NCBI RefSeq assembly: GCF_014698305.1
Contig: NZ_JACJST010000008.1
Location: forward strand, 145,237 to 209,236
DNA from: Anabaena lutea FACHB-196
Lineage (GTDB): Bacteria > Cyanobacteriota > Cyanobacteriia > Cyanobacteriales > Nostocaceae
DNA length: 64,000 nt
Direction of reading: 5' to 3'
Shown: piece by piece, positions 35,935-44,552 of the stretch
Numbering within the stretch: the first letter of the stretch is position 1
Layout of the letters: each line of letters opens with the position of its first letter
Made by a program: the position numbers and the translations under genes
The notes under the pieces: generated by a model
Database searches by the model: none
What the model was told of the DNA's origin: nothing
The model's input: only the letters and a program-made list of their open reading frames with translations

Positions 35935-37089
35935 ATGGAAAATTTTGTTTTTTACAACCCAGTTAAAATCCTATTTGGCAAAGGTCAAATTGCCAATATT
36001 GCTCAAGAAATCCCCGGCGATGCTAAAATTCTCATCACCTACGGCGGTGGTAGCATTAAAGCCAATGGCGTTTATGATCAAGTAAAATCGGCATTAGCGG
36101 GAAGAAAGGTATTTGAGTTTGGGGGAATTGAACCCAACCCCCACCTGGAAACTTTGATGAAAGCAGTGGAATTGATACGCAAAGAAGGTATTGATTTTAT
36201 CTTAGCTGTGGGTGGTGGTTCCGTTGTTGATGGGACTAAATTTATCGCTGCTGCGGTTCCTTTTGTGGGCGACCCTTGGGATATTTTAGCAAAAGGCGCA
36301 CCAGTAAATGCGGCTGTTCCTTTTGGAGCAGTTTTGACGTTACCAGCAACTGGTTCGGAAATGAACCCAACTGCGGTGATTACCAAGTCGGAAACTCAAG
36401 AAAAGTTATATTTCGCTAATCCCCTGGTGTTTCCTAAATTTTCTGTTCTTGACCCAGAAACGACTTTCTCCCTGCCTACAAGGCAAATTAGTAATGGGAT
36501 TGTGGATGCTTTTACTCATGTGATGGAACAGTATTTAACCTATTCAGTGAATGCACCATTGCAAGATCGCATGGCTGAGTCAATTCTGAAAACGCTGATT
36601 GAAGAGGGGCCAAAAACCTTAGCAAATCCTACAGATTATGATGCACGGGCGAATTTAGTCTGGTCTGCGACAATGGCGTTAAATGGGTTAATTGCTGTTG
36701 GTGTACCTCAAGATTGGACAACTCACATGATTGGTCATGAGTTGACAGCGTTGCATGGTATGGATCATGCTCAAACTTTGGCGGTTGTGTTACCTAGCAC
36801 GTTGACAATTAGGCGCGATCGCAAATCACAAAAGCTTCTACAATATGCAGATAGAGTTTGGGAAATTGTCGGTGGTTCTGAAGATGAACGGATAGATGCA
36901 GCAATTAGTAAAACTCGTGATTTCTTTGAGTCAGTTGGTGTTCGCACTCGTTTATCTGATTATGGTGTGGGAGTAGAAACTATTCCAGTAGTAATCAAGA
37001 ATTTAGAAAAGCATGGGATGACAGCTTTGGGGGAAAATAAAGATGTTAACCCGCAAGTTGTTGAGAAGATTTTAGCTCTTTGCGTTTAG
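35935..37089 (+). CDS. Iron-containing alcohol dehydrogenase (YqhD-like)
   Basis: 384-residue group III alcohol dehydrogenase. The nucleotide-binding GGGSVVDGTKFIA motif is followed by VLTLPATGSEMN. The metal-binding set is present: Asp near 190 in SNGIVDAFTHVMEQ, and His residues in HMIGHELTALHGMDHAQ. Likely reduction of aldehydes with NADPH, as for YqhD; the physiological substrate is not known. Single gene, 136 bases after sbtB, followed by a small hairpin. Confidence 0.93.
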   Translation: MENFVFYNPVKILFGKGQIANIAQEIPGDAKILITYGGGSIKANGVYDQVKSALAGRKVFEFGGIEPNPHLETLMKAVELIRKEGIDFILAVGGGSVVDGTKFIAAAVPFVGDPWDILAKGAPVNAAVPFGAVLTLPATGSEMNPTAVITKSETQEKLYFANPLVFPKFSVLDPETTFSLPTRQISNGIVDAFTHVMEQYLTYSVNAPLQDRMAESILKTLIEEGPKTLANPTDYDARANLVWSATMALNGLIAVGVPQDWTTHMIGHELTALHGMDHAQTLAVVLPSTLTIRRDRKSQKLLQYADRVWEIVGGSEDERIDAAISKTRDFFESVGVRTRLSDYGVGVETIPVVIKNLEKHGMTALGENKDVNPQVVEKILALCV

Positions 37090-37102
37090 AGATTAAATAA
37101 TT

Positions 37103-37124
37103 AGGTCAGGCTTTTGTCTGACCT
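37103..37124 (+). terminator. Hairpin after alcohol dehydrogenase
   Basis: AGGTCAG (37103-37109) pairs with CTGACCT (37118-37124) around an 8-base loop. It lies 13 bases after the stop codon. It lacks a strong T run, so termination is moderate at best. Confidence 0.5.
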
Positions 37125-37150
37125 GTATGATCAGATAGGAGTAAGTCAAA

Positions 37151-37714
37151 ATGGTACAAGCAATATTAAAAACTCTCACATTGGAGGAGTTTCTGCAACT
37201 ACCAGAAACGAAACCTGCTAGTGAGTATATTGATGGTCAGATTATTCAAAAACCAATGCCACAGGGAAAACATAGTATAGTTCAAGGTGAACTTGTACCT
37301 GCGATTAATTTTATCGTTAAACCGAAACAGATTGCTCGTGCATTTCCTGAGTTACGTTGTACCTTTGGTGGACGTTCAATAGTACCTGATATTGCAGTTT
37401 TTGTGTGGAGTAGAATTCCCCGTGATGAAAATGGAGAAGTTTCTAACACATTTGCGATTTCTCCAGATTGGACAATTGAAATTTTATTACCTGATCAAAA
37501 TCAGGCAAAGGTAACTAAAAATATTTTGCATTGTTTAAAATATGGTACTCAAATGGGTTGGTTGATTGATCCAAGTGAACGGACTATTTTTGTTTATCGT
37601 CCTCAACAACAAATTGAGGTATTTGATGAATCAGATATGTTAATTACTGTACCGTCTTTTGCTGGTGATTTACAACTGACAGTTGGTGATTTGTTTGCTT
37701 GGTTGTTAGAGTGA
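37151..37714 (+). CDS. Uma2-family (DUF820) PD-(D/E)XK protein
   Basis: 187-residue Uma2/DUF820 protein, a family expanded in cyanobacteria. The nuclease-like core shows EYIDGQIIQKPMP, VPDIAVFVW, and WTIEILLPDQNQAKVTKNI, where the usual EIxSPxxS motif is E-I-L-L-P. These genes are often mobile, and no partner is seen. A role in DNA metabolism or defence is inferred only. Good spacing from the previous hairpin and an ATG start. Confidence 0.9.
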   Translation: MVQAILKTLTLEEFLQLPETKPASEYIDGQIIQKPMPQGKHSIVQGELVPAINFIVKPKQIARAFPELRCTFGGRSIVPDIAVFVWSRIPRDENGEVSNTFAISPDWTIEILLPDQNQAKVTKNILHCLKYGTQMGWLIDPSERTIFVYRPQQQIEVFDESDMLITVPSFAGDLQLTVGDLFAWLLE

Positions 37715-37902
37715 AATTGATTATTAATTAGAATTAAGAGTATAATAAATAGATATATAGCAGTTATTGGTTGAGTGAATTACAAATATTGAAGAATGAT
37801 TTATTTGTTAGATATTAATACCTGTATTCAATATATAAATTTGGTTTATTAAAACTCCATTTTTATTTAGATAGTCTCTCTTTGGCAAGTCAATTAACAA
37901 AA

Positions 37903-38637
37903 ATGACAGACACATCTACACATAATCAAGATAATTTGACAAATATCTCAAAAATCCTATGGGATAAAGTTTTAAAACCTGATAATTCTTGGAAAGATAA
38001 CCCTAAATGTAGTGAGATACAGCAAAGATTATCATATTTTAACCCTAATCATCTTGATACTCCAGAGCATATTGATAAAGTTATTAAATGCGTAATTAGA
38101 GGAGTGCGTCTTACAGAAGAAGCAATTAATTGGTATGAACCTTCTATTGGAGGTGAAAAACTTACCGTATATGATAAATTACGAGGAGTCCAATGGCGAC
38201 TTGTAATCGCTTATATTGGATTTGAAATTACTACTAAAGCATTAATGAATAATTTTGGGGGAGTATTGCCATCAAACGTTATTATTAAATTTATAAAACA
38301 GTCTAATCTCCCAAGCTATAATCCACTGATTCCACCAAATCCGAAGAAAAAAGAGAATCTTGATAAATGGCTTGCAAAAGATGAAGATGCAATTGCTGAA
38401 TTCCTGGGAGTAATAAGTCCCAAGGATAAACAACTCATTAAACATTGGATTGTTCAATCTAATTCTATTTCTTCTTGGGAAGAAGCGGTACAACTTGCTA
38501 GATTTTTCAGAAATGCCTCTGCACATGGATTTCTTTCGGCCAAAAAAGTCCAGGATTGGGAACTTAAGCCGGGTTTATCTATTCTTGCTGATAACTTGGG
38601 TGAAATTATGGCTGCTGGACTAAAAAAATTGATTTAG
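37903..38637 (+). CDS. HEPN-like protein of unknown function
   Basis: 244-residue soluble, all-helical protein. Its C-terminal part contains RFFRNASAHGFLS (about 208-220), where R-N-x3-H fits the RX4-6H motif of HEPN ribonucleases or structural HEPN proteins. I cannot name the family of the N-terminal two thirds. A TTG seven codons earlier is possible; the ATG at 37903 is preferred. No nucleotidyltransferase (MNT) partner is adjacent. Confidence 0.65.
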   Translation: MTDTSTHNQDNLTNISKILWDKVLKPDNSWKDNPKCSEIQQRLSYFNPNHLDTPEHIDKVIKCVIRGVRLTEEAINWYEPSIGGEKLTVYDKLRGVQWRLVIAYIGFEITTKALMNNFGGVLPSNVIIKFIKQSNLPSYNPLIPPNPKKKENLDKWLAKDEDAIAEFLGVISPKDKQLIKHWIVQSNSISSWEEAVQLARFFRNASAHGFLSAKKVQDWELKPGLSILADNLGEIMAAGLKKLI

Positions 38638-38709
38638 AAAATTACAGCAGATTCCCAACTTCTCTAAGCAGTTGAAGATATGAATCTTTTCGTTATTAAA
38701 AAACAGGTA

Positions 38710-38738
38710 TTGACATTTGCTACCTAACTATTTAATAT
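38710..38738 (+). promoter_or_regulatory. Sigma70-type promoter of RNA unit 1
   Basis: TTGACA (38710-38715), a 17-base spacer and TAATAT (38733-38738). The surrounding bases, TATTGAC.TTTGCTA.., match those at unit 2 (39012-39042), so the promoter belongs to a repeated unit. Confidence 0.75.
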
Positions 38739-38745
38739 ATAAATT

Positions 38746-38996
38746 ATGTATATAAAACCAACTTGTAGAGACGAGTATGGCTTAAAACGGATTGATCTAC
38801 CTGAAAGGGGCATCATAATTATTCCGAATATATACATACTACATAAAACTTAGAATCTAAGTTTTAAGAATACACAGTGAACTCATGGCATCAAACTTTT
38901 TGCCCACTGTGTATTTCCCATAGCTTTACTAAAAATTTGTGAATAAAAAGATACCTGACTGCTTAGAAAAGTCGGGTATCTGAGTTTTTGGCGCTA
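38746..38996 (+). ncRNA. Candidate small RNA, unit 1
   Basis: Region downstream of promoter 1 with no reading frame. It contains a palindrome (AAAACTTAGA..TCTAAGTTTT, near 38846-38866). Then comes a perfect 11-base stem, AATACACAGTG (38869-38879) with CACTGTGTATT (38905-38915), enclosing the 20-base segment shared with unit 2. It ends with a terminator at 38950-38989. The ends are inferred from promoter and terminator. Confidence 0.55.
38950..38989 (+). terminator. Intrinsic terminator of RNA unit 1
   Basis: AGATACCTGACT (from 38950) pairs with AGTCGGGTATCT (near 38970-38981) around the loop, followed by GAGTTTTT. A strong intrinsic terminator that is not next to any protein gene on the plus strand. 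Confidence 0.8.
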
Positions 38997-39013
38997 TGTT
39001 GAAAAAATAGATA

Positions 39014-39042
39014 TTGACGTTTGCTATTTAACTGTTTATAAT
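39014..39042 (+). promoter_or_regulatory. Sigma70-type promoter of RNA unit 2
   Basis: TTGACG (39014-39019), a 17-base spacer, and a perfect TATAAT (39037-39042). Transcription would start near 39048, just before the hairpin of unit 2. Confidence 0.8.
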
Positions 39043-39047
39043 TATTA

Positions 39048-39112
39048 GTTGACGAAAGTACGGTGAACTCATGGCATCAAACATAGTAGCCGCCGTACTT
39101 TCTTTGTCTTTT
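39048..39112 (+). ncRNA. Candidate small RNA, unit 2
   Basis: About 65 bases. A perfect 10-base stem, GAAAGTACGG (39054-39063) with CCGTACTTTC (39093-39102), encloses the segment GTGAACTCATGGCATCAAAC shared with unit 1. It is followed by T-rich sequence (TTTGTCTTTT) suited to termination. Inside, GGC and GCC could form a second short stem in both units. The gene for XisH begins 70 bases later. Confidence 0.6.
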
Positions 39113-39184
39113 AATCAGAAATTAAATAAGTAAATAGCTTCAGTTAGAATAACAGCATTAGTGTAAAAGTGGACGCATGATGAA

Positions 39185-39601
39185 ATGTCCAGAAAAGACA
39201 TCTTCCATGATTTAGTCAAAGATGCTCTCAGTCAAGACGGTTGGACTATCTCTCATGATCCTCTGCACTTAAGTATTGGCAATTTGAATATTCAGATTGA
39301 TTTAGGGGCTGAATGTCTGATTGGTGCAGAGAAAGATCACCAAAAAATCGCTGTTGAAGTGAAAAGCTTCCTCAGAGCCTCAAAAATTACAGATTTCTAT
39401 GGTGCTTTGGGACAATATCTATCTTACAAAATTGCCCTACAGGAAAATGAACCAGAACGCATATTATATCTAGCAGTTCCCGATTCAACATATCAGTCAT
39501 TATTTGGAGAAGTTCTCATCCAAAAAGTCCTACAAAACTATCCTGTTAAACTAGTTGTCTATGATGAAGTAACAGAGGTAATAAAATTATGGATAAATTA
39601 A
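39185..39601 (+). CDS. xisH: XisH-like protein
   Basis: 138-residue XisH, named for its requirement in excision of the fdxN element of Anabaena. A PD-(D/E)XK-like core is visible: DLGAECLIGAEKDHQKIAVEVKSF (D..E-x-K) and the helix GALGQYLSYKIAL. No recombinase (XisF) or element border is seen here, and XisH/XisI pairs are common away from such elements. It overlaps xisI by 13 bases. Confidence 0.9.
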   Translation: MSRKDIFHDLVKDALSQDGWTISHDPLHLSIGNLNIQIDLGAECLIGAEKDHQKIAVEVKSFLRASKITDFYGALGQYLSYKIALQENEPERILYLAVPDSTYQSLFGEVLIQKVLQNYPVKLVVYDEVTEVIKLWIN

Positions 39602-39924
39602 ATTACTATCGCCAATGTTTGCGAGAATTTCTCACCGAATACGCCAGCTACGGCTCAGAAGATCAAAATATGGAAACCCAATTGATCTTTGATACAGAAA
39701 ATGATCATTACCTTTTACTACGCACTGGTTGGGATAAAAAACGCCGAATTCATTCCTGTATATTTCATTTTGATATCAAAGATGGAAAAATCTGGCTTCA
39801 GGAAAATAACACAGATATTGATGTTGGTGAAGAACTAGAAGAAATGGGAATATCTAAAAAAGAAATTGTCATTGGTTTTCATTATCCTTCACTGAGGCAA
39901 CATTCAGAATACGCTGTTTCTTAA
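39589..39924 (+). CDS. xisI: XisI-like protein
   Basis: 111-residue XisI partner of XisH. The typical segments YASYGSEDQNMETQLIFDTENDHYLLLRTGWDKKRRIHSCIFHFDIKDGKIWLQENNTDID and the C-terminal FHYPSLRQHSEYA are present and intact. Overlaps the xisH 3' end by 13 bases in the same transcript. Possible antitoxin- or adaptor-like role is open. Confidence 0.92.
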   Translation: MDKLNYYRQCLREFLTEYASYGSEDQNMETQLIFDTENDHYLLLRTGWDKKRRIHSCIFHFDIKDGKIWLQENNTDIDVGEELEEMGISKKEIVIGFHYPSLRQHSEYAVS

Positions 39925-39976
39925 TTTGGAATTCAGCATTTTCAATCTACTCTATTCTTATAATTATTAATTAAAT

Positions 39977-40381
39977 ATGCTTACTGAAACTGTTACACTA
40001 CAAATACCCGAAATTATCTATCAACGGTTAGTCAATACCGCTCATGCTACTCAACGTCCTTTAGAAGAAGTCATGCTTCATGCTTTACAAGTGGGTAGTC
40101 CACCAGCATGGGATGATGTACCAGAGGAATTTCAAGCAGAACTTGCAGCTTTGGATAAGTTAGATGATAATATTCTCTGGCAAATTTTCCATAGCCAGAA
40201 AACAGGCGTAGACATGGAAGAATATAATATCTTACTAGAGAAAAATTCTAGTGGTACATTGACAGAGACAGAAAGATTAAATTTAATATCTCTCCGACAC
40301 GAAGCAGATCTTTTTATGTTGCGTAAAGCCCAAGCCGCAGTTTTACTTCGTTGGCGAGGATCTAGTTTACCAAATCCTTAA
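39977..40381 (+). CDS. Conserved cyanobacterial protein, unknown
   Basis: 134-residue soluble helical protein. The N-terminal part (TVTLQIPEIIYQRLVNTAHATQRPLEEVMLHAL) has the look of a ribbon-helix-helix start; the rest (LTETERLNLISLRHEADLFMLRKAQAAVLLRWRG) is helical. The C-terminal arrangement is common near toxin genes in cyanobacteria, and it might be an antitoxin whose partner is lost. Its stop overlaps that of the convergent ParE gene by 4 bases. Confidence 0.75.
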   Translation: MLTETVTLQIPEIIYQRLVNTAHATQRPLEEVMLHALQVGSPPAWDDVPEEFQAELAALDKLDDNILWQIFHSQKTGVDMEEYNILLEKNSSGTLTETERLNLISLRHEADLFMLRKAQAAVLLRWRGSSLPNP

Positions 40382-40680
40382 ATCTCGGATTCAGAAAACA
40401 AAGATTCAAGATTACGATATCCATTAACTACTCGAATAATTTCTACATCATCTTTTATCAACCGATAGAAAATAATATAAGGATTTACAGATATTCCTCG
40501 CAATTCTGGTGATAGTTCAGCGTAACTACGACCCATATTAGGAAATTGGACTAAAGTTTGACATTTATTTTCTATTGAATTTAAAAATTCAGTTGCAGAA
40601 TCTAAATTGAAATTGGATAAATACTCACAAATTTCATTTATATCTTCAATTGCTTGATCTGTTAAACTGTAATTACTCAT
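40378..40680 (-). CDS. ParE/RelE-type toxin
   Basis: 100-residue toxin of the ParE/RelE superfamily: DQAIEDINEICEYLSNFNLDSATEFLNSIENKC, then LVQFPNMGRSYAELSPELRGISVNPYIIFYRLIKDDVEIIRVVNGYRNLE. This matches ParE more than RelE (the LRG..YIIFYR strand). Its start overlaps the antitoxin stop by 4 bases, a standard coupled module. Confidence 0.88.
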   Translation of the reverse strand: MSNYSLTDQAIEDINEICEYLSNFNLDSATEFLNSIENKCQTLVQFPNMGRSYAELSPELRGISVNPYIIFYRLIKDDVEIIRVVNGYRNLESLFSESEI

Positions 40681-40949
40681 TGCAAAGATTCACCTTTTTG
40701 GGCGAGTTTTTCTCGCAATATTGCAAAAGCAACTTCACCAGCAGTCAATTGTCCCCTATTAGCTTGTTCAATACCCACAGCTACTTTTTGACGGGTTTCT
40801 TCTAACCATTGTTCATAATGTTTATCTCTTTCTTCTAATAATTGCAAAGCTGCTACAATTACCTGATAGGCATTTTCATATTTACCACTTTGCAATTTGG
40901 ATTGAATCAACTGTTCTTGTTCCGGTTGAAGGCTAATATTCATAGTCAT
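40677..40949 (-). CDS. ParD-type antitoxin
   Basis: 90-residue antitoxin. The N-terminal ribbon-helix-helix (NISLQPEQEQLIQSKLQSGKYENAYQVIVAALQLLEERD) binds DNA and the C-terminal helix (about 45-90) should embrace the toxin. First gene of the pair, so it probably represses its own promoter. ATG at 40949, with a second in-frame ATG at 40943. Confidence 0.88.
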   Translation of the reverse strand: MTMNISLQPEQEQLIQSKLQSGKYENAYQVIVAALQLLEERDKHYEQWLEETRQKVAVGIEQANRGQLTAGEVAFAILREKLAQKGESLQ

Positions 40950-41065
40950 AAGTACCAGAATTGATAAATTTAATAACTTGAGGATTCAGTATTGGCAATT
41001 GTAACCTACTATTAATTGTTATTATAACCAAAGTAATAATTAAAAAATATCACAGAAAAATTACT

Positions 41066-42388
41066 ATGACACAACAACCGATACAAGTAATAGGCGGTGG
41101 ACTGGCAGGAACAGAAGCAGCATGGCAAATAGCCCAAGCCGGCGTGCCCGTAATTCTCCACGAGATGCGCCCTAAACGCTTCAGTCCTGCCCATCATACG
41201 GAAAATTTAGCAGAATTGGTCTGTAGTAACTCCTTCGGTGCTATGGCAAGCGATCGCGCGGCAGGATTATTACATGAAGAATTACGTCAACTTGGTTCTA
41301 TCATCATCGCTAAAGCTGATGAACACGCAGTCCCTGCCGGTGGGGCTTTAGCGGTAGACAGAGGACAATTTGGGGAAGACTTAACCCAAACTTTAGCAAA
41401 TCATCCTTTAATTGATTTCCGACGAGGAGAAGTGACAGCAATTCCTGAAGGTATTGTAGTATTGGCTAGTGGTCCTTTAACAAGTCCCGATTTATCCGCA
41501 GATTTACAGCGTTTTACCGGGATGGAATATCTCAATTTCTTTGATGCTGCTAGTCCGATTATTTTAGGAGATTCTATTAATAAAGATATTGCTTTTATGG
41601 CTTCCCGCTATGACAAAGGTGAAGCAGCATATCTGAATTGTCCCATGAATAAAGAGCAGTATTTACATTTTTGGTCAGAATTACGTCAAGCAGAACAAAC
41701 AGAATTAAAAGACTTTGAGAAAGAAACAGCGAAATTTTTTGAAGCTTGTTTACCAATTGAAGAAATGGCTCGAAGAGGGGAAGATACCATGCGTTATGGT
41801 CCCCTGAAACCAGTGGGTTTATCAGATCCTCGCACCGGAGAACGCAACTATGCGGTAATTCAATTGCGTCAAGAAGATAAAGCCGGTCAACTTTGGAATA
41901 TGGTAGGATTCCAAACTAATTTGCGGTGGGGTGAACAAAAACGAGTTTTTCAAATGATACCTGGTTTGGAAAAAGCCGAGTTTGTCAGATTAGGAGTAAT
42001 GCACCGCAATACTTTTTTAAATGCACCCCAGTTAATGTCTGCAAGTTTGCAATTTAAAGAACGTCCAACTTTATTAGCAGCAGGACAATTAATAGGAACA
42101 GAAGGTTACACCGCTGCATCTGCGGGAGGTTGGTTAGCGGGAACAAATGCTGCACGGTTGGCTTTAGGAAAAGAACCGCTAATTTTACCTGTAACAACCA
42201 TGATGGGGGCATTATTTGAGTTTATTAGATCCGCTGCACCTAAGCATTTTCAACCGATGGCTCCTAATTTTGGCATTGTCCCAGATTTGGGTGTAAGAAT
42301 CAAGAGTAAACCGGAGAAATATGGACGTTACCGCGATAGATCATTAGCAGATTTAGCCAGCTGGAAAACGGAAAATTTAGCTGTTTAA
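41066..42388 (+). CDS. trmFO: tRNA m5U54 methyltransferase TrmFO
   Basis: 440-residue folate- and FAD-dependent methyltransferase that makes ribothymidine-54 of tRNA. The N-terminal dinucleotide motif [11 protein letters not shown] is intact, as is [19 protein letters not shown] with the catalytic-region Cys. The central CPMNKEQY (second Cys), [24 protein letters not shown] and [15 protein letters not shown] blocks are typical. Length is normal. Single gene. Confidence 0.95.
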   Translation: MTQQPIQVIGGGLAGTEAAWQIAQAGVPVILHEMRPKRFSPAHHTENLAELVCSNSFGAMASDRAAGLLHEELRQLGSIIIAKADEHAVPAGGALAVDRGQFGEDLTQTLANHPLIDFRRGEVTAIPEGIVVLASGPLTSPDLSADLQRFTGMEYLNFFDAASPIILGDSINKDIAFMASRYDKGEAAYLNCPMNKEQYLHFWSELRQAEQTELKDFEKETAKFFEACLPIEEMARRGEDTMRYGPLKPVGLSDPRTGERNYAVIQLRQEDKAGQLWNMVGFQTNLRWGEQKRVFQMIPGLEKAEFVRLGVMHRNTFLNAPQLMSASLQFKERPTLLAAGQLIGTEGYTAASAGGWLAGTNAARLALGKEPLILPVTTMMGALFEFIRSAAPKHFQPMAPNFGIVPDLGVRIKSKPEKYGRYRDRSLADLASWKTENLAV

Positions 42389-42410
42389 GTTAATAGGGAG
42401 AAAGTATTTT

Positions 42411-42513
42411 AATTACGAATTACGAATTACGTTGGCGGTAGCCTGTCGTAGGCATTATTACGAATTACGTTGGCGGTAGCCTGCCGTAGGCATTATTACG
42501 AATTACGAATTAT
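42411..42513. repeat. Tandem copies of an ACGAATTACGTTGGCGGTAGCCTG repeat
   Basis: Two near-identical 38-base units (GGCGGTAGCCTGTCGTAGGC and GGCGGTAGCCTGCCGTAGGC) are separated and flanked by ACGAATT. The same element, inverted, lies at 58018-58081. It is a dispersed palindromic repeat. Confidence 0.85.
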
Positions 42514-42514
42514 T

Positions 42515-42808
42515 TTATTCTTTCTCCTTCAAGGTGACTAATCCATGTATACCTAATCCAGTAATCACACCTCCCAGTAATCCCCAGGTAGCATCTGCGA
42601 AAACATTAATCCGATGGGCTAAAGCTCGATGATAGGCAAATTGGAGATTTCTATCATTAGCCTTTTCGTCCTTTACCAGTTGTTCGGCATAACTTTCAGC
42701 TTTAATTAGTGCTGCATAATCTGTGCCAAAATAATAAAGAGAGATTAGCAATACTAATAAACCAGGAATCACTAAGGTTAAAATTATAACTCCTTGGCGT
42801 GTCTTCAT
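42515..42808 (-). CDS. Small two-helix membrane protein, unknown
   Basis: 97-residue protein with two membrane helices (about 6-28 and 72-92) separated by a charged helical loop (KAESYAEQLVKDEKANDRNLQFAYHRALAHRINVF). I use the ATG at 42808; a TTG 13 codons earlier gives an unlikely extension. No family recognised. Confidence 0.65.
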   Translation of the reverse strand: MKTRQGVIILTLVIPGLLVLLISLYYFGTDYAALIKAESYAEQLVKDEKANDRNLQFAYHRALAHRINVFADATWGLLGGVITGLGIHGLVTLKEKE

Positions 42809-43040
42809 AGGATAATTATTAGTAATATTAATTACATGAGATTGCAAAAAGCTTTGAGTTGCTACATATTGAAGGGAAGATAAAGCCCACTACATAGTGT
42901 GTATTGTAGTGGGTGATAGCAGTAACAAACAATGTCATTCTTATCATCTGTTATTTATGTAACTAATTCAATTGTTTGATGTAATAATTGCATTGTTATA
43001 TTGCATTTATTGTAAGTCCACCACAAATCAAATTTTTGAA

Positions 43041-43232
43041 ATGACCGAAGAAAAAACACAAACTTGGTATATTGTCAAGCATAAATCTGAAAAATGCGAA
43101 ATAGTCCCAAGCCAACAAATTGAGGACAACAACCCAGACATTATTGAAAAATGGGGAAGTTTTAGTAGTCCACAAGAAGCCATTTCTCGGCGTATTGGAT
43201 TAATTAGGGCTGGAAAATGCCAACCCATTTAA
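43041..43232 (+). CDS. Small conserved protein, unknown
   Basis: 63-residue soluble protein (MTEEKTQTWYIVKHKSEKCEI; later DIIEKWGSFSSPQEAISRRIGLIRAGKCQPI). The sequence is basic at the end, reminiscent of small DDE-free cyanobacterial orphans. The ATG at 43041 is preferred over a TTG-led extension. It converges on the ctp gene. Confidence 0.7.
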   Translation: MTEEKTQTWYIVKHKSEKCEIVPSQQIEDNNPDIIEKWGSFSSPQEAISRRIGLIRAGKCQPI

Positions 43233-43268
43233 TTTTAGATTTTGGATTTTGGATTTTAGATTTTGGAT

Positions 43269-44552
43269 TTAATTCTTATTTATGGTCGTAGTGCTTTGAG
43301 AAACTTGCTTACCTAAAACTTCCACAGCTTTGGCAAATTGAGGATCTTCTAGAGTAGCGAGTTTATCGCGCTCACGTAGCCATAAATCTTGTCTTTGTGC
43401 ATCTGTCAATTCCACTTTTACATCTGGATCAACACCATGTTTGTTAATATCTTTACCACTGGGGGTATGGTATTTGGCAATTGTCACCGCTAACCCTGAG
43501 CCATCTTCTAGAGGACGCACCGATTGTACCAAGCCCTTACCAAAAGTTTGCGTACCCACCAAAACAGCGCGTTTATTATCCTGCAAAGCCCCTGAAAGAA
43601 TTTCACTGGCACTAGCGGAACCTTTATCTACTAAAACTACCAAAGGTTTAGTAGTCAAAGCTCGTCCCCTAGCTATTTCCCGTTCCTGCTCACCTTGACG
43701 GTCAATAGTGGAAACAATGATCCCTTTATCTAGCCACATCCGGGCAATGTCCACACTGGAAAATAGTAAACCACCAGGGTTGCCACGTAAATCTAAAATA
43801 TAACCAGATACTTTTTTTGCTTCTAACTTGTTAATAGCATCTTTCATTTCCTTGCCAGCATTGGCACTAAACTGATTCAGACGAATGTAGCCAATATTAC
43901 CTGCTGGTGTTTGCTTCTGGGAATACTTAACTGGATGGATTTCAATCCGCGCCCTTGTAATATTAAATTGTTTTGTCTGACCATTCCGCAGAATTTTCAG
44001 CTTGACGGCGGTTCCGGCTTCACCACGAATCAGAGATACAGCCTGATTAGTGTCCATCCCTTCAGTGCTTTTGCCATCAATTTCTAGGATGATATCCTTA
44101 GCCAGAACCCCCATTTTAAAGGCAGGTGTATCTTCAATTGGGGCAATCACAACCAATTTCTTGGTTTTTTCATCCTGACTGATAGTAATACCAATACCCG
44201 TGAGTTCTCCAGAAGTATCTACTTGCATACTCTTGAATTCCTCTGGGTCCATAAACCGGGTGTATGGATCTTCTAGCTTTTTGAGCATTTCCCGAATGGA
44301 CTTATAAGCTTCCTGCTGATTACTGTAGGACTTGCTTAAGTATTCTTTACGAACAGCCCGCCAATCTACCTGATTGAAAGTGCCGTCTACATATTGACGG
44401 TAAACGATGTTCCAAACTTCATCTACCAATTCCTTGGGACTTGCTTTAAATAAAGCCTGACCACGGGAGTGAATGCCAAGACTAGTAACAGCAATTGTAG
44501 AGAGCGTTACTGCCGTAGCACCTAAAACAAGTCTACTTTTTGTAATCACCAT
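43269..44552 (-). CDS. Carboxyl-terminal processing protease (S41)
   Basis: 427-residue Ctp protease that trims the C-terminus of exported proteins. A signal anchor (about 4-22) leads to a PDZ domain (about 100-180). The catalytic Ser is in DKGSASASEILSGAL and the Lys in GTQTFGKGLVQ, both intact. The start is at ATG 44552; a longer TTG-led start is rejected. It resembles CtpB/CtpC more than the D1-processing CtpA, but that is not certain. Confidence 0.9.
   Translation of the reverse strand: MVITKSRLVLGATAVTLSTIAVTSLGIHSRGQALFKASPKELVDEVWNIVYRQYVDGTFNQVDWRAVRKEYLSKSYSNQQEAYKSIREMLKKLEDPYTRFMDPEEFKSMQVDTSGELTGIGITISQDEKTKKLVVIAPIEDTPAFKMGVLAKDIILEIDGKSTEGMDTNQAVSLIRGEAGTAVKLKILRNGQTKQFNITRARIEIHPVKYSQKQTPAGNIGYIRLNQFSANAGKEMKDAINKLEAKKVSGYILDLRGNPGGLLFSSVDIARMWLDKGIIVSTIDRQGEQEREIARGRALTTKPLVVLVDKGSASASEILSGALQDNKRAVLVGTQTFGKGLVQSVRPLEDGSGLAVTIAKYHTPSGKDINKHGVDPDVKVELTDAQRQDLWLRERDKLATLEDPQFAKAVEVLGKQVSQSTTTINKN

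Noticed and set aside
38640..39184. Unit 1 and unit 2 as tandem tRNA or riboswitch relics
   Set aside because: No tRNA arms fold, and neither lies as a leader directly in front of a metabolic gene; the small-RNA reading explains the promoters and terminator better.
39185..39924. A complete excision element of fdxN type around xisHI
   Set aside because: No recombinase, no nif genes, and no long direct-repeat borders are visible in the window.
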